Notes: a model not told the origin generated them from the letters alone. A DNA stretch of 64,000 nt from UPXZ01 sp964498765 (GCA_964498765.1 CAZCIU010000007.1:6551-70550), one strand, 5' to 3'; positions 54,545 through 62,380 are shown, counted from the first letter of the stretch. Numbers and translations are program-made.

Positions 54545-55171
54545 ATGAAAACACATTGGATTTTAATATTGTTGATTTTATCTTTTTTGAGTTGTAATAA
54601 AACTCAAATAAAAGAAGAACCTATTTTGGAGTTAATTTCTTATAATTGGTCGTATTATGATGAATTTAAAAAATTAGCAAATGGCGAAAGGCGCGATACT
54701 ACAATTATCTATGTAAAAAACAATCTATATGCGCAAATATTTGAAAATGGAAATTGTTTTGTATCAAAATATAAAAGTCCTTACAAAGAAGATTTGTATT
54801 CTAATTTCAAAGTAGATACAACTTTTCTTAATCCGGTATTAAAAATTTTTGAAACTATCAATTCAGACACTATAATGATAGATAAAACTGAACCTGGAAG
54901 TTATTTATATGACGGTCCGTTATTAAGAATGATTGGAAAAGGTAAAAACAATAAAATTTTTACTTTAAAATTTAATGAAACAAAACGTAGTAATTCAAGA
55001 TTAGTGAATATTTACAACTATATAAATTTAAAAACAGATAGTGTAGGCTCAAATGAAAAATTATTTCAAGCAAGAGAAAATAGAATGAAAGAAATTTACA
55101 ATTTTGAATTTGATAGTGTTCCAAAAATTATAAAAAGTACTGTTCAATTTTCAGTTCCTGATATACAATGA
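54545..55171 (+). CDS. Small lipoprotein, paralogue B
   Basis: A 208-residue lipoprotein (signal MKTHWILILLILSFLSC, lipobox SFLSC) followed by KTQIKEEPILELISYNW. It shares the body of paralogue A (LYAQIFENGNCFVSKYK, SNFKVDTTFLNPVLKIFE, LYDGPLLRMIGKGKNN, MKEIYNFEFDS) at what I judge to be 40-45% identity. Base composition is strongly AT-rich against its GC-richer neighbours. The stop overlaps the next ATG by 4 bp (ATGA), so despite looking inserted it is translationally coupled to the phosphoesterase-propeller gene. Function is unknown. Confidence 0.75.
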   Translation: MKTHWILILLILSFLSCNKTQIKEEPILELISYNWSYYDEFKKLANGERRDTTIIYVKNNLYAQIFENGNCFVSKYKSPYKEDLYSNFKVDTTFLNPVLKIFETINSDTIMIDKTEPGSYLYDGPLLRMIGKGKNNKIFTLKFNETKRSNSRLVNIYNYINLKTDSVGSNEKLFQARENRMKEIYNFEFDSVPKIIKSTVQFSVPDIQ

Positions 55172-57030
55172 AACTCAAACTAACCATATTCCTAATTCTT
55201 TTCCAAATTGGACATTTGTTCGCTTTGGAGCCTTTTCACTTTGCCCTACTCACTGATTTACATATCACGAAAGGGACAACGGCGATAGAGGATTTGGAAA
55301 ATTCGGTTCGGCAAATTAACCAATCACCGGAAATTGAATTTGTGCTGGTAACGGGCGATGTGACGGAGTTTGGCGATAAGGTTTCGTTGGAAAAGGCAAA
55401 AGAGCTACTTGACAAATTGAATGTGCCGTATTACATCACTTCCGGCAATCACGAAACAAAGTGGAGCGCTTCGGGACATACCGATTTTGGGCGGATTTTT
55501 GGGAGTGACAGGTTTGGATTTGAGCATAAAGGCGTGCTGTTTTTCGGATTTAATACCGGCCCGATTTTGCGAATGGCGGACGGACACGTTTCACCGCAGG
55601 ATATCACGTGGCTGAAAAATAAATTAGCCAAACAAAATCCTTCCGTTCCGGTAATTCTTGCCACTCACTACCCGCTTCAATACGGTGATGTGGACAATTG
55701 GTACGAGCTGACCGATGCCGTACGGACGCACAATATTCGGGCGGTTTTGGGCGGACATTATCACCGCAACGCCATTTTTTCATACGATGGAATTCCGGGT
55801 TTGATTAATCGCTCAAATCTGCGTGCCAAAGCCGATGTGGGCGGATATTCGGTTTATTCGGTGAGAGCAGATAGTCTGATTGTGTATGAGCAGATTATCG
55901 GTGGTGAGCCGAAACAATGGGCCGGACTTTCGATATCGGAAAAATATTTTGATGCAAAAGGAAGCGATACGAAATATCCCGATTTTTCGGTTAATCAAAC
56001 ATTTCCAAAAGTGAAGGAAAAATGGCTTGTGAAAACCGGAGTGGGCATTTACAGTTCGCCTGTGGTGTGGAAAAACAATGTTTACGTGGGCGATGATTTG
56101 GGAAATTTGACTTGCTATAAATTGAAAAACGGTGCGAAACGTTGGAGTTTCAAAGCCGGAAACCGAATTGTGGGTACGCCTTCGGTTGAAAATGGCATAG
56201 TCGTTTTTGGCTCTGCCGACAAGAATATCTACGGAGTAAACGCCAATACTGGCAAGCAAATTTGGAAAATTCCGACCAACGAAGCCGTTTTGGGAGCAGT
56301 TACGATTGAAAACGGCATTGCGTATATTGGTGGAAGCGACAATACTTTTCGAGCAATCGTTATTAAAACCGGAACGCAACTTTGGCAATACGACAAACTG
56401 AACGGATATGTGGAAACGAAGCCTTTGATTGTTGGCGATAAAGTCATTTTCGGAGCGTGGGATACCAATTTGTATGCCTTGAATAAGGATTTTGGTCACA
56501 CGGTTTGGAAATGGACAAACGGCATCAAAAGCACGCATTATTCGCCGGCTTCGGTCTGGCCTGTTTCGGCTAACGGAAAAGTATTTGTGGTGGACCCGGA
56601 GCGTGCAATGACCGCCATCGACCTTGAAACGGGCAAAACCGTGTGGCGAACCAAACAATCGATGGTACGTGAAAGCATTGGAATTTCCCAAGATGGCAAG
56701 CACATTTATGCCAAAACAATGCAGGACAGCGTGGTTTGCTATTCTTCGCAAGGCGAAACGCCCCTGAAAATCTGGTCAAGCAACGTGGGCTACGGCTACG
56801 AACATAATCCTTCGATGCTCGTGGAAAAAGACGGAACCGTTTACGGAAGCACGAAAAACGGACTTGTCTTTGCCTTGGATGCATTGACCGGAAAGATGGT
56901 TTGGAAACATAAAATCGGTAATTCGTTGGTAAATACGGTTGTTCCGATTGGCAAAAAACGAGTGCTGATAACGTCAGCAAGTGGAGAAGTTTGTATGCTG
57001 TCTGAACCTGCCACGGCAGGGTGGCCGTGA
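55168..57030 (+). CDS. Metallophosphoesterase fused to PQQ-type beta-propeller
   Basis: A 620-residue exported protein (signal about 1-20, ending LFAL). The N-terminal calcineurin-like domain (about 22-265) has LLTDLHITKG, VTGDVTEFGD, SGNHETKW, LATHYPL and LGGHYHRNA, a complete di-metal site. The C-terminal half (about 285-615) is a PQQ/BamB-like propeller with repeated GxxxWxxxxG blades (GAKRWSFKAGNRI, GKQIWKIPTN, GTQLWQYDKLNG, GKTVWRTKQSM). Predicted periplasmic phosphodiester or phosphomonoester hydrolase with a propeller for scaffolding. The role beside peptidoglycan enzymes is open. Its C-terminus (EPATAGWP) and stop lie in a repeat. Confidence 0.85.
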   Translation: MKLKLTIFLILFQIGHLFALEPFHFALLTDLHITKGTTAIEDLENSVRQINQSPEIEFVLVTGDVTEFGDKVSLEKAKELLDKLNVPYYITSGNHETKWSASGHTDFGRIFGSDRFGFEHKGVLFFGFNTGPILRMADGHVSPQDITWLKNKLAKQNPSVPVILATHYPLQYGDVDNWYELTDAVRTHNIRAVLGGHYHRNAIFSYDGIPGLINRSNLRAKADVGGYSVYSVRADSLIVYEQIIGGEPKQWAGLSISEKYFDAKGSDTKYPDFSVNQTFPKVKEKWLVKTGVGIYSSPVVWKNNVYVGDDLGNLTCYKLKNGAKRWSFKAGNRIVGTPSVENGIVVFGSADKNIYGVNANTGKQIWKIPTNEAVLGAVTIENGIAYIGGSDNTFRAIVIKTGTQLWQYDKLNGYVETKPLIVGDKVIFGAWDTNLYALNKDFGHTVWKWTNGIKSTHYSPASVWPVSANGKVFVVDPERAMTAIDLETGKTVWRTKQSMVRESIGISQDGKHIYAKTMQDSVVCYSSQGETPLKIWSSNVGYGYEHNPSMLVEKDGTVYGSTKNGLVFALDALTGKMVWKHKIGNSLVNTVVPIGKKRVLITSASGEVCMLSEPATAGWP

Positions 57031-57060
57031 TTTCTTTGATTTAATTGATTAATTTAGATA
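57000..57060 (+). repeat. GTCTGAAC...GTGATTTCTTTGATT repeat, copy 2 (with palindrome)
   Basis: Starts GTCTGAAC like the copy at 50557, but carries an extra palindromic segment (CTGCCACGGCAGGGTGGC) before CGTGATTTCTTTGATTTAAT. The propeller gene stop (TGA, 57028-57030) is inside it. Confidence 0.65.
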
Positions 57061-57102
57061 ATTGAAAAAACAATAATAAAAATAATAAATACTTCTACGT
57101 CC

Positions 57103-57143
57103 TTCTTCCCCATGTGGGGGAAGTCCCGAAGGGGATGGGGGCT
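57103..57143 (+). repeat. C/G-rich repeat, copy b (inverted partner of f)
   Basis: TTCTTCCCCATGTGGGGGAA followed by GTCCCGAAGGGGATGGGGGCT. It is the reverse complement of the repeat at 61068-61107 with one mismatch and one single-base gap over about 40 bp. Confidence 0.88.
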
Positions 57144-57163
57144 GTGAGGTTTGGAGAGGCCTT

Positions 57164-58621
57164 ATGAAAAAAATTAATTGCTTTATTCCTTTCGCCGACA
57201 AGGCACAAGTTGAAAAAACCATTCAGGGACTGCGTGAGAGCGGTTTAGTGGATAAAATTTATTTGCTGGCAAGCGAAAATGTAGCTGAAACGCCTTCAAA
57301 CTGCGAAGTGCTGAAAATTCAGTCGCTGAACGCGAGCAGTACGATGAAAACCATTGCACAGCACGCTGACGCTGAATTTACCTTGTTTTACAACAAATAC
57401 ACCACGCTGGAACCGGGCTATTTTGCATTGGAACGAATGACGCGCATCGCCGATGACAGCGGAGCCGGAATGGTGTATGCAGACCATTATAAAATCGTTG
57501 GCGACACAAAAACAAACTCGCCGGTCATTGATTATCAGCTGGGTAGCTTACGCGATGATTTTAATTTTGGCTCGGTGTTACTGTTCAAATCTTATGCGTT
57601 CAAAGACGCATCTGCTCGAATGAAGGCCGATTATCAGTTTGCCGGATGGTATGATTTGCGTCTGAAACTTTCGCAAAAACACGATTTGGTGCATATTAAC
57701 GAATATCTTTACACCGAGATGGAGCAAGATACGCGCAAAAGTGGCGAGAAGATTTTTGACTACGTGGACCCGAAAAACAGAGCGGTTCAAGTGGAAATGG
57801 AGCTTGCCTGCACGGAACATTTGAAGGAAATCGGTGGATATTTGGCACCTGATTTTAAGAAAATCGAGTTTTCGGAAGGAAATTTCGAGTTTGAAGCATC
57901 GGTAATTATTCCGGTTCGCAATCGGATAAAAACCATTAAAGACGCCATCAAGTCGGTTTTGATGCAAAAAACAAACTTCAAATTCAACCTGATAATCATC
58001 GACAATCACTCTACCGACGGCACTTCGGAAGCCATTCAGGAATTCAGCGCGGACGAACGATTAATTCACGTTATCCCCGAACGCCACGACCTGGGCATCG
58101 GCGGTTGCTGGAACGTGGGCGTGCATCATCCGAAATGCGGAAAATTTTCCGTTCAGTTGGACAGTGACGATGTGTACAGCGACGAAAACACCTTGCAGAC
58201 ATTGGTTGACGCATTTTACGAACAAAACTGCGCGATGGTTGTCGGTACGTATATGATGACCAATTTTGATATGGAAATGATACCGCCGGGCATCATCGAC
58301 CACCGCGAATGGACGCCCGACAACGGCCGAAACAACGCCCTGCGTATCAACGGCTTGGGTGCACCACGTGCGTTCTACACGCCAATGCTTCGGGACATAA
58401 AAGTGCCAAACACGAGCTACGGCGAAGATTACGCGCTCGGACTGCGTTTTTCCCGCGAATACCAAATCGGACGCGTTTACAACGTGGTTTATCATTGCCG
58501 TCGCTGGGAAGATAATTCCGACGCATCGCTCGATATCGTGAAAATGAACGGACATAATTTGTATAAAGACCGAATTCGGACGTGGGAATTGATGGCGAGG
58601 ATAAAGATGTCCGAACTGTGA
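57164..58621 (+). CDS. Tandem-domain family 2 glycosyltransferase
   Basis: A 485-residue cytoplasmic protein without signal or transmembrane helices. The C-terminal half (about 243-470) is a canonical GT-A fold: VIIPVRNRIKTIKDAI, IIDNHSTDGTSEAI, QLDSDDVYSDENTL (metal-binding DSD) and YGEDYALGLR. The N-terminal half (about 1-235) is a second, degenerate GT-A-like unit (INCFIPFADKAQVEK, GAGMVYADHYKI). It lies 31 bp upstream of the DUF4922 gene, a pairing I recall from other Bacteroidota. Donor and acceptor are unknown. Its final residues (SEL) and stop are formed by a repeat copy. Confidence 0.85.
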   Translation: MKKINCFIPFADKAQVEKTIQGLRESGLVDKIYLLASENVAETPSNCEVLKIQSLNASSTMKTIAQHADAEFTLFYNKYTTLEPGYFALERMTRIADDSGAGMVYADHYKIVGDTKTNSPVIDYQLGSLRDDFNFGSVLLFKSYAFKDASARMKADYQFAGWYDLRLKLSQKHDLVHINEYLYTEMEQDTRKSGEKIFDYVDPKNRAVQVEMELACTEHLKEIGGYLAPDFKKIEFSEGNFEFEASVIIPVRNRIKTIKDAIKSVLMQKTNFKFNLIIIDNHSTDGTSEAIQEFSADERLIHVIPERHDLGIGGCWNVGVHHPKCGKFSVQLDSDDVYSDENTLQTLVDAFYEQNCAMVVGTYMMTNFDMEMIPPGIIDHREWTPDNGRNNALRINGLGAPRAFYTPMLRDIKVPNTSYGEDYALGLRFSREYQIGRVYNVVYHCRRWEDNSDASLDIVKMNGHNLYKDRIRTWELMARIKMSEL

Positions 58622-58656
58622 TTTTTTTGATTGATTTGATTTTGAGGATAAAATGA
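58609..58656 (+). repeat. GTCCGAACTGTGATTTTTTT repeat, copy 3
   Basis: Matches the copy at 50557 over GTC(T/C)GAACTGTGATTTTTT, then continues GATTGATTTGATTTTGAGG. It supplies the GT2 stop codon (TGA at 58619-58621) and reaches the DUF4922 start. Confidence 0.8.
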
Positions 58657-59657
58657 AAAATGAAATAGATCAACTTCTGATAGACCAACTTTCTGTTTGG
58701 GAAACGGCTCGGAACAATTACGAAGCCCTGAAACAGGTTAAAACCAAGGAATTAGACGTAAACGGAGCGAAATTCAAAGTTCAGTTTAATCCTGCACGGA
58801 TTGTTTCGTCGGGAGCCAAGGTCGATGCCAAGAGTATTCAGGAGCGGAAATGTTTTCTTTGTGCGGAAAATCGCCCGAAAGAGCAGGATGGTTTAGTTTT
58901 CAAACCAAAAGTCCCCCTTGGGGAATTTAGGGAGCTGAAAAAGGAATACACGATTTTGATTAATCCTTTCCCGATTTTCCCGAAGCATTTCACCATACCG
59001 GATGTGGAGCATGTTCCGCAGTTGATTTTGGGGCGGTTTAGCAATATGCTCGATTTGGCAGAGAAAATGGATGATTACGTGATTTTCTATAACGGACCGA
59101 AATGTGGAGCATCCGCACCCGATCACGTTCATTTTCAAGCGGGTAACATAGGATTTTTGCCGATTGAAAAAGAGTGGCGAAATCATATTTCGGAGAAAAT
59201 CAATGACAATTTATTTGCTGTCAACTATGGATTTTCGACTTTTGTGATAAATGCCCCCCATCCCCCTAAAGGGGGAGTAAATTGCAAGATCTTGGCGAAT
59301 ACTCTTTTTGAAAAAATATATAAAGCTTTACCAATTAAAGAAGGCGATACAGAACCAATGATGAATATCCTTGCTTGGTATGAAAAAGCATCTGAAACTC
59401 CCCCTTCAGGGGGACGGGGGGCTAGTAGTTTTGTAGCGGTTGTCATCCCACGAGCCAAACATCGTCCCGACTGCTACTTTGCCGAAGGCGAGAAAAATAT
59501 TCTAATCAGTCCTGCTTCGGTGGATTTGGGTGGAGTTTTTATCACGCCTTTGGAAAAAGATTTTGGAAAAATATCAGCTGAAAATGTAGCAGAAATTTTA
59601 GGGGAAGTTTGTTTGGATAAGAAGAAATTTCAAGAAATTATTGAGAAAATTAGATAA
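58653..59657 (+). CDS. DUF4922 protein, HIT-like nucleotidyltransferase/phosphorylase fold
   Basis: A 334-residue cytoplasmic protein. GPKCGASAPDHVHFQAG (about 147-163) resembles the HxHxQ active-site motif of the HIT superfamily (Ap4A phosphorylase, GalT-like), and CFLCAENRPKEQDG (about 68-81) resembles the N-terminal metal or binding segment. Such enzymes transfer a nucleotidyl group to or from sugar phosphates. Adjacent GT2 suggests it makes or recycles a nucleotide-sugar donor; this is inference. Three C/G-rich repeats are translated within it, in frame: residues 86-95 (KVPLGEFREL), 200-210 (NAPHPPKGGVN) and 249-257 (TPPSGGRGA). The latter two are inverted copies flanking a 38-residue segment. 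Confidence 0.78.
   Translation: MKNEIDQLLIDQLSVWETARNNYEALKQVKTKELDVNGAKFKVQFNPARIVSSGAKVDAKSIQERKCFLCAENRPKEQDGLVFKPKVPLGEFRELKKEYTILINPFPIFPKHFTIPDVEHVPQLILGRFSNMLDLAEKMDDYVIFYNGPKCGASAPDHVHFQAGNIGFLPIEKEWRNHISEKINDNLFAVNYGFSTFVINAPHPPKGGVNCKILANTLFEKIYKALPIKEGDTEPMMNILAWYEKASETPPSGGRGASSFVAVVIPRAKHRPDCYFAEGEKNILISPASVDLGGVFITPLEKDFGKISAENVAEILGEVCLDKKKFQEIIEKIR
58908..58935 (+). repeat. C/G-rich repeat, copy c, inside DUF4922 gene
   Basis: AAAGTCCCCCTTGGGGAATT followed by TAGGGAGCT. It has the orientation of the 62498 copy and differs at a few positions. Translated in frame. Confidence 0.8.
59253..59423 (+). repeat. Inverted repeat pair d/e inside DUF4922 gene
   Basis: Copy d (59253-59278, GCCCCCCATCCCCCTAAAGG then GGGAGT) and copy e (59397-59423, ACTCCCCCTTCAGGGGGACG then GGGGGCT) are reverse complements apart from two positions. 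They bracket 59284-59396 and both are read in frame. Confidence 0.88.
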
Positions 59658-59660
59658 TTA

Positions 59661-59728
59661 GCAAGCAAAGTCGCAAAGACACGAAGTTACATTTTTTGAA
59701 TTGCGTCTTGGCGTCTTGGCGAGAAAAA
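59661..59728 (+). repeat. CGCAAAGAC-type imperfect inverted repeat
   Basis: Left arm GCAAAGTCGCAAAGACACGA (59664 onward) and right arm TTGCGTCTTGGCGTCTTGGC (59701 onward) are imperfect complements around an AT-rich centre. The unit fills the gap between the DUF4922 and SpoIID-like genes. Confidence 0.65.
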
Positions 59729-59733
59729 AGATT

Positions 59734-61065
59734 ATGCAAGAACCAAAATTAACCGTCGGAATAATGTTCGAACCGAAAATCGAATTTTCGTTGCTGAACG
59801 CGTATGCATGCGATGGCAAGAAAGTTTCCGGTGTACAAACGGTTGAATATAAAGACAGAAAAATTCAGTGGAACGGCAATTCTTACGATGAATTGATTTT
59901 CACGCCACAAAATGAAAAAACCGATGTATTTGAATTAATTGACGTTACCATCGGCATTAATTTTCATTGGGAACGAAAAGAAAATCAGCGATTTACGGGT
60001 GCTTTGAAAATCATTATGGAAGATGAAAAACTAACTGCCATTAACGTGATTTCTGTGGAAGATTACCTGACAAGCGTGATTTCGTCAGAAATGAGTGCCA
60101 CGGCTTCGCTGGAATTACTGAAAGCACACGCTGTGATTTCGCGGAGTTGGTTACTTGCCAAGAAAACCGAAAGCGAGAACGGTTTGTACAATCAATCGTC
60201 GGCTGTCAGCATTTTTCACTCCAACGAAGGGAAAGAAAACGAGCAATACATCCGTTGGTGGGACAGAGAAGATCACACCAATTTCGACGTTTGTGCGGAC
60301 GACCATTGCCAACGTTATCAAGGAGTTACACGCGCTTCCACGGAAATTGTGAAGCAGGCAATCGCGGAAACGTATGGACAAGTGCTGATTTTCGAAGATA
60401 AAATTTGTGATGCTCGCTTTTCAAAATGCTGTGGAGGCGTGTTTGAGGAATTTCAAAATTGTTGGGACGAGGTCTATCATCCCTATTTGCGCAAAACGCG
60501 GGATTACAAATCAGATACTTTCCTACCCGATTTGACCGTTGAAAACGAAGCGCAAAACTGGATACGAACATCACCGGATGCATTTTGCAACACGAAAGAC
60601 AAAAAAGTGTTGGCGCAGGTTCTGAACAATTATGATCAGGAAACCACCGATTTTTATCGCTGGAAAGTGGAATATACGCAGAAAGAATTGGCTGATTTAA
60701 TCCTGAAACGTTTGGGTGTAGATTATGGCGAAATCATTGATTTGGTACCGATTGAGCGTGGAACTTCCGGACGATTGATCCGATTAAAAATCGTTGGAAC
60801 CAAGAAAACACGCACCATCGGCAAAGAGCTGGAAATCAGACGTACCTTGTCCGAAAGTCATTTGTACAGTTCGGCATTTGTGGTGGACAAAGAATTTTCC
60901 GAAGGGAATGAAATTCCAGCAAAATTCATTCTGACCGGAGCCGGTTGGGGCCACGGCGTGGGACTTTGCCAAATCGGCGCTTCCGTGATGGGGGAAAAAG
61001 GCTACGGATATGATGCGATTTTGGAGCATTATTATCCGGATAGTGAATTGAAGAAATTGTATTAA
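59734..61065 (+). CDS. SpoIID/LytB-domain protein without a signal peptide
   Basis: Start at the ATG 59734; an upstream TTG at 59701 lies in a repeat and is rejected. The 443-residue protein has the SpoIID/LytB pattern: VEDYLTSVISSEMSATASLE, LLKAHAVISRSWLLAK, DARFSKCCGGVFEEF and GAGWGHGVGLCQIGASVMG with EHYYPDSEL near the end. SpoIID is a peptidoglycan lytic transglycosylase in spore-formers. The N-terminus (MQEPKLTVGIMFEPKIEF) is not a signal, so this copy appears cytoplasmic and could act on imported muropeptides, or be a non-catalytic relative. Codon and GC pattern agree with its neighbours. Confidence 0.82.
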   Translation: MQEPKLTVGIMFEPKIEFSLLNAYACDGKKVSGVQTVEYKDRKIQWNGNSYDELIFTPQNEKTDVFELIDVTIGINFHWERKENQRFTGALKIIMEDEKLTAINVISVEDYLTSVISSEMSATASLELLKAHAVISRSWLLAKKTESENGLYNQSSAVSIFHSNEGKENEQYIRWWDREDHTNFDVCADDHCQRYQGVTRASTEIVKQAIAETYGQVLIFEDKICDARFSKCCGGVFEEFQNCWDEVYHPYLRKTRDYKSDTFLPDLTVENEAQNWIRTSPDAFCNTKDKKVLAQVLNNYDQETTDFYRWKVEYTQKELADLILKRLGVDYGEIIDLVPIERGTSGRLIRLKIVGTKKTRTIGKELEIRRTLSESHLYSSAFVVDKEFSEGNEIPAKFILTGAGWGHGVGLCQIGASVMGEKGYGYDAILEHYYPDSELKKLY

Positions 61066-61067
61066 AA

Positions 61068-61107
61068 AGCCCCATCCCCTTCGGGACTTCCCCCACAAGG
61101 GGAAGAA
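61068..61107 (+). repeat. C/G-rich repeat, copy f (inverted partner of b)
   Basis: AGCCCCATCCCCTTCGGGAC followed by TTCCCCCACAAGGGGAAGAA, starting 3 bp after the SpoIID-like stop. See the copy at 57103-57143. Confidence 0.88.
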
Positions 61108-61141
61108 TTGGCTTTATTGAAGTTAGATAAAAATAATAAAC

Positions 61142-62380
61142 ATGAAAAAAATAATTTTTCTTTTAGCATTAAGCGGATTGATAATTTTTAATGCATCCGC
61201 TCAAAAACCACGTATTCAAACCGGCATTGAAGTACTGAAATCACAGAATTTCAAAACATTGCAAGGCAAAAGAGTGGGATTGATTACCAACCCGACCGGA
61301 GTGGTTAACAACCTAAAATCCACCATCGACATCCTTCACGAAGCACCAAATGTTAATCTGGTGGCACTTTTTGGACCGGAACACGGTGTGCGTGGAAATG
61401 CCCACGCCGGAGATAAAGTGGATGACGTAACCGACCCGAAAACGGGATTGCCGGTTTATTCTCTTTACGGAAGCACGCGCAAGGCAAAGCCGGAAATGCT
61501 GAAAGGAATTGACGTGTTAGTCTATGATATTCAGGACATTGGTTGTCGTTCATTCACATACATCAGCACGATGGGCTTGGCGATGCAGAGTTGCGCTGAG
61601 CATAACATCGAATTCGTGGTGCTCGACCGCCCAAACCCGCTTGGCGGACTGAAAGTGGAAGGAAATTACGCTGAGGATGGATTTATTTCCTTTGTGAGCC
61701 AATTCAAAATCCCATACGTGTACGGACTTACGCCCGGCGAATTGGCGCAAATGCTTAACGGCGAGCCATCGCTTGGAAACAAGCCCTGCAAGCTGACCGT
61801 AGTAAAAATGAAAGGTTGGAAACGCAAAATGACTTACGACCAAACCGGACTGCAATGGGTGCTTTCATCACCACACATTCCCAATCCCGAAACATCGTTT
61901 TTTTACCCTGTATCAGGCATTTTGGGCGAATTGTACTATATGTCCATCGGTGTGGGTTACACCATTCCGTTTCGGATGTTTGGGGCAGAATGGATCAACG
62001 CGACTGAGCTGACCGATGCGCTGAATGCGTTGAAATTGCCCGGAATTACCTTCCGCCCGATGTACGCGAAACCTTACTATTCCGTTTCGCAAGGCAAACA
62101 AATTGAAGGCGTGGAAGTGCATATCATGGATTACGAAAAGGCACATTTGAGCGAAATACAGTTTTACGTGATGCAGGAAGTTGCCCGCCTTTATCCCGAA
62201 CACGATGTGCTGAAAAACGCTAATCAAAACCGTTTCGGGATGTTTGACAAAGTTTGTGGCACCGACCAAATCCGCACGCTTTTCAGCAAACACAACCGCT
62301 GGGAAGACGCGAAAGCGTACTGGGATAAGGATGTGGAAAGTTTTAAGAAGTTGTCGAAGAGGTATTATTTGTATAGATAA
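61142..62380 (+). CDS. namZ: Exo-beta-N-acetylmuramidase NamZ-like (DUF1343, GH171), copy 2
   Basis: A 412-residue exported protein (signal about 1-20, ending NASAQ). DUF1343 motifs: LITNPTGVV, FGPEHGVRG (Glu80), SLYGSTRKAKPEM, YDIQDIGCRSFTYIS, VLDRPNPLGG and YVYGLTPGELAQML. It is closer to the classical NamZ consensus than copy 1 (PTG and GPEHG rather than HTG and SPEHG). Two NamZ-like enzymes in one cluster suggest different chain-end preferences or one acting on modified MurNAc. It starts 35 bp after repeat f. Confidence 0.88.
   Translation: MKKIIFLLALSGLIIFNASAQKPRIQTGIEVLKSQNFKTLQGKRVGLITNPTGVVNNLKSTIDILHEAPNVNLVALFGPEHGVRGNAHAGDKVDDVTDPKTGLPVYSLYGSTRKAKPEMLKGIDVLVYDIQDIGCRSFTYISTMGLAMQSCAEHNIEFVVLDRPNPLGGLKVEGNYAEDGFISFVSQFKIPYVYGLTPGELAQMLNGEPSLGNKPCKLTVVKMKGWKRKMTYDQTGLQWVLSSPHIPNPETSFFYPVSGILGELYYMSIGVGYTIPFRMFGAEWINATELTDALNALKLPGITFRPMYAKPYYSVSQGKQIEGVEVHIMDYEKAHLSEIQFYVMQEVARLYPEHDVLKNANQNRFGMFDKVCGTDQIRTLFSKHNRWEDAKAYWDKDVESFKKLSKRYYLYR

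Noticed and set aside
55813..56751. Minus-strand ORF of 312 codons opposite the phosphoesterase-propeller gene
   Set aside because: It lies wholly antisense to a well-supported gene with intact motifs, its product is rich in His, Arg, Phe and Asn without any domain pattern, and it has no plausible start context.
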